The position numbers were made by a program, and so were the translations under genes. A DNA stretch of 64,000 nt from Lachnospiraceae bacterium (GTDB taxonomy: Bacteria; Bacillota; Clostridia; Lachnospirales; Lachnospiraceae): NCBI GenBank assembly GCA_017634065.1, contig JAGBOC010000013.1:17366-81365 (forward strand). The letters are read 5' to 3'. The number at the start of each line of letters is the position of its first letter. Positions within the stretch are counted from its first letter, which is position 1. This document shows, one piece after another, positions 6,250 to 13,772 of the stretch. The notes beneath the pieces are model-generated. The model was not told the origin of the DNA. It was given only the letters and a program-made list of their open reading frames with translations, and did not search any database.

Positions 6250-7357
6250 ATTGCATTGGCAAGTACCTGGTAATGGAAACCCTTTTGACAGTACATTGCA
6301 TGAATGGGAAAAAAATTATATGTCTCAACGAAGTATTGGTGTTTTAGAGTATATCAATAGCAAAGATAGAGTTAGCAAAAGAACTTTTGAGAATGAAATT
6401 TGGGATTACTTAACAAGTAGATTTTCGCATAAACCAAACAACTCCAACAAGGCACATTTTTATCGTCCGTTAGAGTTTGCAGGTTTGATAAGAAATAACA
6501 GAGGAATTTTAGATTTGTCTGTTGATGGTAGACATTTCTTACGAGAAGTTCAAAATAGAAATTATGATAGAGCCATAGACTTTTATATATTGCAATTAAT
6601 GAAAGTACGATATCCAAATACTGCTACAAAAGATGTTATACTACATTTATTTCCGTTCAGAATAATGTTTAAGTTGTTTATAGATTATGAACATATTCCA
6701 ACAGATTATTTTATAGATAGGATTAATTATATTTCAAATTTAGAAGATATAGAAACATTAATGACTAACCACAGTTCGGCATATAAAAAAGCATTAGAGA
6801 ATGGTAATATAAATGTAAAATGGAAAAGCTGGGTTTTAAGTTATTTAATTAAATGGAATATATTAGAATTATCGGAAAATAAACAAGAGGTTTACATAAG
6901 TATATATAAGTATGACTTTATAAAACAAATTGTAGATAATATGAATTATGAAGATATGTTTTTTGCTGATGAAGCGGATGAGATATTTAAAAAGAATGCT
7001 ATAAATCATAAAATTAAACGAGATAATAGATTAATAAAACAAGTAATAGAAACTGGAAATAATAGATGCTATTTAAATAAATCACATATAACATTTAAGA
7101 CACCATATTATGATAATTATGTAGAAGGGCATCATATAATTCCGATTTCATTACAAGATAGTTATGAAGAGAAATTGGATAGCCTAGATAATTTAATACC
7201 ATTATGTCCCATATGTCATAGAGCAATGCATTTAAGTGATAATGAAACAAAAATTAATCTTTTAACAAAAATACTCGAAAAAAACGATAAATTGAAAACA
7301 ATTAAAGATATAAAACTTGAGGACTTAAAAGAAATATATTGTAAAGAAGAAATATAG
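6242..7357 (+). CDS. HNH restriction endonuclease partner of the C5 methyltransferase
   Basis: The ATG at 6242 follows AAAGGAGAATAAA and overlaps the methyltransferase end. The 371-residue protein has an N-terminal part of about 270 residues that looks like a helical and winged-helix DNA-recognition region (WDYLTSRF, YRPLEFAGLI, LSVDGRHFL). The C-terminal HNH nuclease domain runs from NNRCYLNKSHITF through VEGHHIIPIS (His about 297-298) to LDNLIPLCPICHRAMH. In HNH proteins a CxxC pair usually precedes the His-His; here the first pair is only CYLN while the second (CPIC) is intact, so structural zinc binding may be altered. The overlap with the methyltransferase and the domain plan support a type II restriction enzyme. 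Confidence 0.85.
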   Translation: MDKLHWQVPGNGNPFDSTLHEWEKNYMSQRSIGVLEYINSKDRVSKRTFENEIWDYLTSRFSHKPNNSNKAHFYRPLEFAGLIRNNRGILDLSVDGRHFLREVQNRNYDRAIDFYILQLMKVRYPNTATKDVILHLFPFRIMFKLFIDYEHIPTDYFIDRINYISNLEDIETLMTNHSSAYKKALENGNINVKWKSWVLSYLIKWNILELSENKQEVYISIYKYDFIKQIVDNMNYEDMFFADEADEIFKKNAINHKIKRDNRLIKQVIETGNNRCYLNKSHITFKTPYYDNYVEGHHIIPISLQDSYEEKLDSLDNLIPLCPICHRAMHLSDNETKINLLTKILEKNDKLKTIKDIKLEDLKEIYCKEEI

Positions 7358-7444
7358 AATAATTATTAGGCACTTGAAAAAGGCAAAAAAGATCAAAAAT
7401 TCGATGCTATTAAGTTGAATTTATTTATCGTCCAAATGCAAATA

Positions 7445-7473
7445 TTGACAAATATTATAATATTTGTTAATAT
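7445..7473 (+). promoter_or_regulatory. hicAB promoter with embedded palindromic operator
   Basis: TTGACA (7445-7450), 17-bp spacer and TAATAT (7468-7473). A perfect 20-bp palindrome (ACAAATATTATAATATTTGT, 7448-7467) fills the spacer and part of the -35, a good site for autorepression by HicB. The stretch 7358-7444 before it holds no convincing gene. Confidence 0.65.
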
Positions 7474-7479
7474 TAGACT

Positions 7480-7680
7480 GTGAATTCCATAAGTTCAAAA
7501 GAAATAATAAAAAGATTAAAGGATGATGGATGGGTAGAAGTAAGAGTGTCTGGTAGTCACCATCAATTTAAACATTCTATCAAAAAGGGCACTGTAACTG
7601 TAAAAGATCCAGACAAAGATGTGCCAAAGACAACAGTGAAATCCATAGAACGCCAATCTGGAATTAAGTTTTTGAGGTAA
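7480..7680 (+). CDS. hicA: HicA-family mRNA interferase toxin
   Basis: The 66-residue protein shows the HicA dsRBD-like fold: SSKEIIKRLKDDGWVEVRVSGSHHQFKH (catalytic His27 or His28), then GTVTVKDPDKDVPKTTVKSIERQSG. HicA toxins cut mRNA independently of the ribosome and are neutralised by HicB. The only usable start is GTG at 7480. There is no Shine-Dalgarno sequence before it, and the predicted transcription start from the promoter at 7445-7473 falls at or within a few bases of this GTG, so the message may be leaderless. hicB begins 4 bp after the stop. Confidence 0.88.
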   Translation: MNSISSKEIIKRLKDDGWVEVRVSGSHHQFKHSIKKGTVTVKDPDKDVPKTTVKSIERQSGIKFLR

Positions 7681-7684
7681 GGTT

Positions 7685-8092
7685 ATGAAAAAAGATACAT
7701 ATGTTTATCCAGCAATAATTGGAAAAGAGAAAAACGAAAAAGAATACAGTGTGTTTTTTCCTGATTTAGATGTGGCAACATCTGGTGTTGATGAAGAAGA
7801 TGCATTGTTGTCTGCAAGAGAACTTCTCGGCATAGTCATTTATGGATTAGAACAAGATAAGGAAAAAATACCAAAACCATCAGAATTAAATAAAATTAAA
7901 TATAGTAAAAATGAAAGAACCCTGTTAGTAGATGTTTATATGCCATCAGTTCGAATGGCAGAAAACTCAAAAGCGGTTAATAGAACAGTTACACTACCTG
8001 CCTGGCTTAATTCATTAGCGACTGCAAAAAAGTTTAATTTTTCACTCACTCTTCAAGAGGCATTAAAGAAAAAATTGAAAATAGCAAATTAA
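7685..8092 (+). CDS. hicB: HicB-family antitoxin
   Basis: The ribosome site GAGGTAAGG spans the hicA stop codon. The 135-residue protein has the HicB partial RNase H-like domain (YVYPAIIGKEKNEKEYSVFFPDLDVATSGVDEEDALLSARELLGIVI) and a C-terminal DNA-binding region (NRTVTLPAWLNSLATAKKFNFSLTLQEALKKKL) that looks ribbon-helix-helix or helix-turn-helix-like. It binds HicA and probably represses the operon through the palindrome upstream. A terminator follows immediately. Confidence 0.9.
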   Translation: MKKDTYVYPAIIGKEKNEKEYSVFFPDLDVATSGVDEEDALLSARELLGIVIYGLEQDKEKIPKPSELNKIKYSKNERTLLVDVYMPSVRMAENSKAVNRTVTLPAWLNSLATAKKFNFSLTLQEALKKKLKIAN

Positions 8093-8116
8093 AAGTGGTT
8101 GAAAGGCCACTTTTTT
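8091..8116 (+). terminator. Terminator after hicB
   Basis: AAAAGTGG (8091-8098) pairs with CCACTTTT (8107-8114), followed by more T. The stem starts within the hicB stop codon. Confidence 0.85.
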
Positions 8117-8144
8117 ATTATACTCTCACATAATCAAAAAATTT

Positions 8145-8171
8145 TTAGCACTCAACACTTGACAGTGCTAA
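8145..8171 (+). promoter_or_regulatory. CIRCE element (HrcA operator) of hsp20
   Basis: TTAGCACTC, 9 bp, CAGTGCTAA, against the consensus TTAGCACTC-N9-GAGTGCTAA: one mismatch at the first base of the right arm. The -35 box (8159-8164) lies inside it. Confidence 0.92.
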
Positions 8172-8187
8172 CAATTTGTGCTATAAT
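8159..8187 (+). promoter_or_regulatory. Consensus sigma-A promoter of hsp20
   Basis: A perfect TTGACA (8159-8164), 17-bp spacer and perfect TATAAT (8182-8187). Predicted transcription starts near 8194, leaving a leader of about 80 nt. Overlap with CIRCE implies heat induction through release of HrcA. Confidence 0.9.
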
Positions 8188-8275
8188 CTGCTTTAGAACA
8201 AAGGAAAGAGAAGATTAAAAGTCTAAACGCTCCATTCTTTGCTCCTAATATTTAGTAAATAAGGAGGAAAAGATT

Positions 8276-8725
8276 ATGTTATTACCTAGTATTTTTGGAG
8301 AGAACTTATTTGATGACTTTATGGACTTTGGAAAGATGAGAGACTTTGAGGACATTGACAGAAAGCTCTACGGAAAGAGAGCGGGAAAGGTTATGAAAAC
8401 CGATGTTCGTGAGCACGAAGGGAAATACGAATTAGATATTGACCTTCCGGGATTTAAAAAAGACGAGATCAATATCACATTAAATGATGGCTATCTGACA
8501 ATTGAAGCAGTAAAGGGTCTTGATAAGGATGAGAAAGATCATAAAGGTAGAATCATTCGTCAAGAGAGATATGCAGGATCTATGCAAAGAAGTTTCTATG
8601 TAGGAGACAATCTTACAGAGGAAGATATAAAAGCAAAGTTTGAAAACGGACTTTTGAAACTTGATATACCAAAGGCAGAGGCAAAAAAGATACCAGAAAA
8701 GAAAACGATAATGATAGAAGGCTAA
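8276..8725 (+). CDS. hsp20: Small heat-shock protein, Hsp20/alpha-crystallin family
   Basis: The 149-residue protein follows TAAGGAGGAAAAGATT. An N-terminal arm (MLLPSIFGENLFDDFMDF) precedes an alpha-crystallin domain from about residue 40: MKTDVREHEGKYELDIDLPG, FKKDEINITLNDGYLTIEA, RQERYAGSMQRSFYVGD, then KAKFENGLLKLDIPKAE, ending with the IxI-type tail KKTIMIEG. Such proteins are ATP-independent holdases that form oligomers and bind unfolding clients. A consensus promoter overlapped by a CIRCE element places it in the HrcA heat-shock regulon, and it stands alone between two terminators. Confidence 0.95.
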   Translation: MLLPSIFGENLFDDFMDFGKMRDFEDIDRKLYGKRAGKVMKTDVREHEGKYELDIDLPGFKKDEINITLNDGYLTIEAVKGLDKDEKDHKGRIIRQERYAGSMQRSFYVGDNLTEEDIKAKFENGLLKLDIPKAEAKKIPEKKTIMIEG

Positions 8726-8730
8726 TACAT

Positions 8731-8762
8731 AAAAAACTCGGAGTTAACGCTCCGAGTTTTTT
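8731..8762 (+). terminator. Strong terminator after hsp20
   Basis: ACTCGGAG (8736-8743), loop, CTCCGAGT (8750-8757), flanked by A-run and T-run. The A-run makes it potentially bidirectional for the convergent lipoprotein gene. Confidence 0.92.
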
Positions 8763-8825
8763 AATGATGTAAATTGCTACATTAGATTTAGCAAGTTTTT
8801 AATAGTGCAGCAGTATAAAAATCTT

Positions 8826-9461
8826 TTAATAATATATTGTACTCATAGCATCGCCTATGCCACTTACCGTAACTGATTTTATAGTTAAGTCTGCAAACTC
8901 TTTATAGAAATCAAAGTCATCACTATTTATCATCTGTGGACCATCATAATTAAATCTAATAGCATATGAAAATGTTCCGTGGTTAAGCCCTGCTTCCATA
9001 TCTTCAAGATTGTAATAAGAATAAGTCCAATCATTATCAAAAAGTTCCTTGCCAGGTTTACCAATCAACTTATCAAGCTCCTCTTTACTTGGTGCTTTTG
9101 CACTTAAGTTTTCCATAGTGCTGAGTGGCAGAGGATTAATAAGTTCTGGAAGCTTTTTCTCTCTTTCTTCAAAATCCATAGACCAAATTGCTTCAGAGAT
9201 GTCTTTTGGCAAGTCTGCTATGGCACGATAATATATGCCATCTTTCTCAAATACGAAGAAGTATCTAGTTTCATCAAAACCCTCTTGGATATTATAATTC
9301 TCTTCATCTTTATATTTAAGTGCATCCCCCATAGTTTTGATTTGAGATAGGTCAAGAGCTACACCACTTGATGCTTTTTCTGTGATGCTTGTGGGTTTCA
9401 TTGAGCAGCCGAAAAGGCTTATAAGCAAAGCCATTAATATTAGTGATGTTATTTTTTTCAT
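8826..9461 (-). CDS. Lipoprotein of unknown function
   Basis: The 211-residue protein has a lipoprotein signal peptide (MKKITSLILMALLISLFGCS, lipobox LFGC, acylated Cys19). The mature part is acidic, with FEKDGIYYRAIADLPKDISEAIW and a motif LIGKPGKELFDNDWTYSYYNLED that suggests a compact alpha/beta fold, but I do not recognise the family. It is expected to be anchored outside the membrane. The start is unusual: a good AAAGGAG (9502-9496 on the minus strand) is separated from ATG 9461 by a perfect 10-bp inverted repeat, and no closer ribosome site or alternative in-frame start exists. The upstream neighbour is divergent. Confidence 0.75.
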   Translation of the reverse strand: MKKITSLILMALLISLFGCSMKPTSITEKASSGVALDLSQIKTMGDALKYKDEENYNIQEGFDETRYFFVFEKDGIYYRAIADLPKDISEAIWSMDFEEREKKLPELINPLPLSTMENLSAKAPSKEELDKLIGKPGKELFDNDWTYSYYNLEDMEAGLNHGTFSYAIRFNYDGPQMINSDDFDFYKEFADLTIKSVTVSGIGDAMSTIYY

Positions 9462-9471
9462 TTTCGTTTTG

Positions 9472-9493
9472 TTTAATACTTGAAAGTATTAAA
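9472..9493 (-). promoter_or_regulatory. Hairpin between Shine-Dalgarno and start codon of the lipoprotein gene
   Basis: TTTAATACTT and AAGTATTAAA are exact inverted repeats with a 2-nt centre. In the minus-strand mRNA they lie 2 nt after AAAGGAG and 10 nt before AUG. Linear spacing is 34 nt, but about 12 nt if the hairpin is looped out. Confidence 0.6.
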
Positions 9494-9522
9494 ATCTCCT
9501 TTTAATATTTTAGTCAAAATAG

Positions 9523-9528
9523 TATAAT
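9523..9528 (+). promoter_or_regulatory. Possible -10 element for the unknown gene at 9589
   Basis: A perfect TATAAT 60 bp upstream of the start; no good -35 is visible at the expected distance, so this is a weak call. Confidence 0.35.
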
Positions 9529-9588
9529 ATATAGGCTGATTAATTATACTCTATTTTTAATTAAAGTAAAAGAGTAAAATAGTGAAGT

Positions 9589-10869
9589 ATGGAAAATAAT
9601 AAAGATAATGAGCAAGAAAAAATTGAGAGCGATATAAATGCTTCTTTTGAAAGAATAAAAGAAAAACTTGATAAATATAAAAAAGTCGTAATTGCCCATG
9701 ATAAAACTGATAAGAGAGAGAGGCTTATTAATAATGTCATAGGGTATATATTTGAGCAAAGTGAAAAGAAAGGCATTGAGCACCCTATTGTTGTTAGATT
9801 TGAAGCAAATAAATATAGGCCACATAACAGGGTGGGAAGAGTAATCCATGTCGGAATTGACTTTACCCACAATATGGATAAGGCTGTGAGAGATCTTAAG
9901 TATGAAAATGAAGTAGTGGTAGGATTTGTTATTGATAATATAGATGTCTTGGCTTCAACTTTGAGTACTCCTTTATTAGAGTTTGAAAAATACTTAAGAA
10001 GTGAAGATGCATATAAAGTAGTAGTAGTTAGTAGAATATTTGATAGTCCAGTTGTCACACCCTATATCGCCTTTCGACATACAGATTATAATTTAATTAA
10101 GATAAGCGGGGTAGAGAGAAGTAGCGATTTATCAGATATGTTTTACTATAAAGAAGGGCAAAAGACAAGACCAAGAGAGACGATAGATTTTATCTATAAA
10201 GCTTTGTCAAAATATATAGATTTAGATTGCTACAATTATGTTTCGGAAGATAAATATATAGAGCCTTATATTTATGTAGATGAAAATGAAGACAATCTTA
10301 TAGATAAAGCACTTTCAAATATAAAACAAATTGATGAAGAAGAAATGAATGACGGCAATAAGGAGAGCAAAAAGCTACATGTAATTATTTGTAAGATAAC
10401 GGATAAGATTAAAGAAAAGATTATAAACTATAATCATAATTATGTGAGAAGAATTGATATTTATGAATATAAAGAAAGTAACATGAGTGAAAAACGAAAT
10501 AATCTTTACAAAAATCCATTTTCAGAGCTCAACAGGGACATAATAATAGTTAATATAGAAACATATAGAAGTATTAACTGTTTGCAATCATTCGAGAATA
10601 TGAGAACTATAAGTATTATAAATACGGAGGGATTTTTTTGTGATATAGAATATTTTATGGCTATCTATGCAGCAGCATATGTAAATGATAAAGAGATGAC
10701 AAAAAATAAAATATTTGGCTATATGACAAGTAAAGACATTGAGTATAAAAGTTACTGCGAGATTCAAGATGGATTTTTTAAGAATACAGTTTTTGACCAA
10801 AAGAAAGTAAAAATACTTTATGATAATTATTTAAAACTTGGAAATAAAATGGAAATGCCGACAGATTAA
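9589..10869 (+). CDS. Protein of unknown function with an ATPase-like N-terminal half lacking a P-loop
   Basis: The 426-residue protein is not one I can assign. The N-terminal 160 residues follow the layout of a P-loop ATPase of the AAA or STAND kind: strand VVIAHDKTDKRERLI where the nucleotide loop would be, strand PIVVRFEAN, strand VVVGFVIDNIDVLA resembling a Walker B with D-x-x-D, and strand KVVVVSRIFDSP. However, the GxxxxGK[ST] residues are absent. The C-terminal half contains an acidic linker (DEEEMNDGNKESKK) and a second alpha/beta segment. There is no signal peptide or membrane segment, so it should be cytoplasmic. The ribosome site is poor. The MFS transporter follows 34 bp later. 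The ATPase relationship is inference. Confidence 0.6.
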   Translation: MENNKDNEQEKIESDINASFERIKEKLDKYKKVVIAHDKTDKRERLINNVIGYIFEQSEKKGIEHPIVVRFEANKYRPHNRVGRVIHVGIDFTHNMDKAVRDLKYENEVVVGFVIDNIDVLASTLSTPLLEFEKYLRSEDAYKVVVVSRIFDSPVVTPYIAFRHTDYNLIKISGVERSSDLSDMFYYKEGQKTRPRETIDFIYKALSKYIDLDCYNYVSEDKYIEPYIYVDENEDNLIDKALSNIKQIDEEEMNDGNKESKKLHVIICKITDKIKEKIINYNHNYVRRIDIYEYKESNMSEKRNNLYKNPFSELNRDIIIVNIETYRSINCLQSFENMRTISIINTEGFFCDIEYFMAIYAAAYVNDKEMTKNKIFGYMTSKDIEYKSYCEIQDGFFKNTVFDQKKVKILYDNYLKLGNKMEMPTD

Positions 10870-10903
10870 GAATTAAAACTAGCGTAAGGAAGTTATAAAA
10901 AAA

Positions 10904-12088
10904 ATGAAGAAGTATTCAGCATATTGTATTATATTAACAGCGGTTTTTTATATAGTTCAGGTAAGTGTACTTGGATATACTGTATATTTTTTTAGTGAAA
11001 AAGGATATAGTGCTGGAGAGATTTCAGTGCTAATGGCCATTTCTGGAGTGATAGCAGGAATCGTCCAGCCACTTCTTGGATACATTGCTGACAAATATGA
11101 GAGAATTGACTTTAAGAATATTTTAAGCGTGTCGGGTGTAATAGTTACTTTACTTTTCTTAAACCTACTTTATTTTGATAATAATAAAATCGCTACTGGC
11201 ATATTATTTGCAATTATTTTTGCATCAACAAATAGTATGTCTCCTTTTGTAAACTCAAGTTGTTTTTATTATAAAGATAGAGGCATAAATGTTAATTATG
11301 GAATAGCAAGAGGATTTGGTTCCTTTGCATTTGCAGTTGGGTCATATATACTTGGAGGATTTACAAAAATATTTGGAGCAAAAGCTGTATCTATTAATGG
11401 CATAGTATTTACGATAATATTTTTTATAATCATTAGCATTATGCCACGAGTAAAAAACAAAAAAGAAAGAAGTGAGATAAAAGTAGATGTAAAAAAACAT
11501 TTAGAAGGAAGTAGCAAGAACATAGTTGCAAAGTATCCATCTTTCTTTTTGATAATGTTAGCTACGATACTTACGATATGTTTTCAAAATGCAGACTGTG
11601 GATATCTAATACAAATGATTGAAGAATTAGGTGGCGATAGTTTTAATCTAGGTATAGCAAATGCCATCGGTGCACTAGTAGAAATACCGATTATGTTTTA
11701 TATGGCAAAACTTATGAAGAAAATAAAGTTGAGCAAGTTAATTTTGTTAGCGACGATTTTTTATGTGGTAAGGGGTTTCGTTTTTACCATACCAAGTATC
11801 ACAGCGATATATTTAGCGCAACTTTTGCAAATGTTTACGTATGCTATTATAATTCCAGCCACAGTTTATTTATCAGATGAAATGATGCAAGAGGAAGATA
11901 AAAACAAAGGTCAATCACTTGTAGGTTTAGCAGTAACTCTAGGATTTATACTTGGTAGTTTTGCAGGAGGACAATTCATATCTATAGGTGGGACTATGCT
12001 ACTTAAAATGGGATGCATAGTGATAGCAATTTTAGGCTTCATATGTGCCTTGTTAGGAAACATTATTTATAAGATTTATCGTAGATAA
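10904..12088 (+). CDS. MFS transporter, MFS_1-like/oligosaccharide-nucleoside symporter type
   Basis: The 394-residue protein follows AAGGAAGTTATAAAAAA. Hydrophobicity suggests 12 membrane helices in two halves with a basic cytoplasmic loop in the middle (MPRVKNKKERSEIKVDVKKHL). After helix 2 there is the MFS signature-like LLGYIADKYERID. The short loops and the opening helix (YCIILTAVFYIVQVSVLGYTVYFF) resemble the LacY/NupG-like branch of the superfamily. The substrate cannot be predicted. It lies 19 bp upstream of a DUF4153 membrane protein and is likely cotranscribed with it. Confidence 0.85.
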   Translation: MKKYSAYCIILTAVFYIVQVSVLGYTVYFFSEKGYSAGEISVLMAISGVIAGIVQPLLGYIADKYERIDFKNILSVSGVIVTLLFLNLLYFDNNKIATGILFAIIFASTNSMSPFVNSSCFYYKDRGINVNYGIARGFGSFAFAVGSYILGGFTKIFGAKAVSINGIVFTIIFFIIISIMPRVKNKKERSEIKVDVKKHLEGSSKNIVAKYPSFFLIMLATILTICFQNADCGYLIQMIEELGGDSFNLGIANAIGALVEIPIMFYMAKLMKKIKLSKLILLATIFYVVRGFVFTIPSITAIYLAQLLQMFTYAIIIPATVYLSDEMMQEEDKNKGQSLVGLAVTLGFILGSFAGGQFISIGGTMLLKMGCIVIAILGFICALLGNIIYKIYRR

Positions 12089-12107
12089 TATATTTTTAGG
12101 AGTGGTA

Positions 12108-13694
12108 ATGAAAACAAAAGAGATAATAATTAAGTTTGTGAAAAAATATCCAGTTGAAACTATATCTATTTTACTTTTGTCTATATTTTTAGCTATATCG
12201 GTTGACTTACGAACTATAGAAGTAAAAGATTGGTTCGGCATTTTTGTTATACCGTGTTTTGTAGCACTTGGTTCATATCTAACGGATAAGATACTTGCAA
12301 TATATGAAAATGAGATAAATCAAAAACTTAAAAAGATACCTATAGGTAATGAGAATACTACAAATCTATTTTTTATTATCATTGCTACATTGATACAATA
12401 TTTACTCTATAGATGGCTATGTGCGCTCATCTTATCAAGCACTTCTAATTATAAAAACTTCTTTTCAGACAGCGAAAGTGTCGTAATAATGATGTTTAGT
12501 TTTGGGGTCGTATCATTTTTGATGCTTTTTCTTATTTCGCATTTTGTGATAAAAGAAAAAGAAGTGTCACTAAAAAAGTATCTTTTGAAGATGTTTATGA
12601 GTTTACTTGCACTCTTTATTATCGAATTAGTGGTATTAATTGGGATAATATTATTGTATGCAATATGTAAAGCATTACTTGGAGGAGTAAATACATATGT
12701 GATGAGCCGGATAGTTGTATTTACACTCTGCATTGTTTTTTCGATGGGACTTTTTGTAAGTATAGAAAATGTAAATGGCAAAAATAGTTTGTTTTCTAAA
12801 ATACTTGTTAGATATATTATGCAGATAATGGTATTTATAGGATTTATAATTTTTTATATATATTTATTTAAAATTATTTTTGTATTTATACTGCCATCTA
12901 ATCAAGTATTTGCAGTTTGCACGACTCTTTTTACTATTGGTCTTTTGACTAATCTTATGAGCCAAGCGATAGAAGAAAAGTCTGTATATAGTATCGCGAT
13001 TAAGTATTTACCAGTCGCATTTATACCAGCATTTATCCTTCAGGTAATTGCGGTGACACTTCGGATTCATCAGCATGGTCTTACAACATTAAGATATCTT
13101 GGAGTTTTGTTTATTATATTTGAAGGAATATACCTAGTTTATTATATTTTTTCAGAAGTTCTTAACAATAAAAAGTTTAAACTTGAGAAAATGTTTTTAG
13201 TTTCAAGTTTAATGTTCGTTTTAATATTTTTCATTCCAAAGATAAATATATTTGAGTTTCATAAAATCTATAATAAAGTTTTCTATAAACAAACAGAGAC
13301 TTGTAATTCTATAGATGAGAACAAAGAAAATAATGATATTTTTAAGAAAAGTTTTGATGTGGATGAAATAAATGTATCAGAGTATGATACTATCAAAAAA
13401 TATAGAGTAAATCTAAAACTAAATGAAAATAACGAATACATTAACACAGTAGATGGTAAAATACACGATAATGAGATAATAGATATCACAGAATATTTAG
13501 CAAAAGTAAAAGAGAGCATAGAGAAAGGTTTAAAAGAAAACGAGGCAAAAACAGAAAAGCTTTCCGATATAGGAAACGAAATAATAACAGGAAATAATAA
13601 GCTTATCATGAATTATATCATTATATGGTATAATAAAAAAGATGAAAAAGTTATAAATGTTGAGTTTAGTGGATATATGCTAACTAAAAAGTAG
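12108..13694 (+). CDS. DUF4153-family polytopic membrane protein
   Basis: I start at ATG 12108, five bases after AGGAG; the GTG at 12102 overlaps that ribosome site. The 528-residue protein has roughly ten membrane segments in the first 370 residues and a hydrophilic C-terminal domain of about 150 residues (from about FHKIYNKVFYKQTETC on). The segment IHQHGLTTLRYLGVLFIIFEGIYLVYY matches the characteristic region of DUF4153 proteins (a polar pair, then G.T..RY and a long helix). Function is unknown. It is coupled by position to the MFS transporter. Confidence 0.7.
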   Translation: MKTKEIIIKFVKKYPVETISILLLSIFLAISVDLRTIEVKDWFGIFVIPCFVALGSYLTDKILAIYENEINQKLKKIPIGNENTTNLFFIIIATLIQYLLYRWLCALILSSTSNYKNFFSDSESVVIMMFSFGVVSFLMLFLISHFVIKEKEVSLKKYLLKMFMSLLALFIIELVVLIGIILLYAICKALLGGVNTYVMSRIVVFTLCIVFSMGLFVSIENVNGKNSLFSKILVRYIMQIMVFIGFIIFYIYLFKIIFVFILPSNQVFAVCTTLFTIGLLTNLMSQAIEEKSVYSIAIKYLPVAFIPAFILQVIAVTLRIHQHGLTTLRYLGVLFIIFEGIYLVYYIFSEVLNNKKFKLEKMFLVSSLMFVLIFFIPKINIFEFHKIYNKVFYKQTETCNSIDENKENNDIFKKSFDVDEINVSEYDTIKKYRVNLKLNENNEYINTVDGKIHDNEIIDITEYLAKVKESIEKGLKENEAKTEKLSDIGNEIITGNNKLIMNYIIIWYNKKDEKVINVEFSGYMLTKK

Positions 13695-13772
13695 TTTTTG
13701 TGTGTTAGAAAAGTTTATGATAAGAAAGTGGAAAAGTCCACATATTGAAATCATATAAGAAAAGGAGAAGTT

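Noticed and set aside
7358-7444. Possible gene remnant (ALEKGKKDQKFDAIKLNL) before hicA
   Set aside because: The frame is bounded by a stop just upstream, is too short to judge and resembles nothing I can name.
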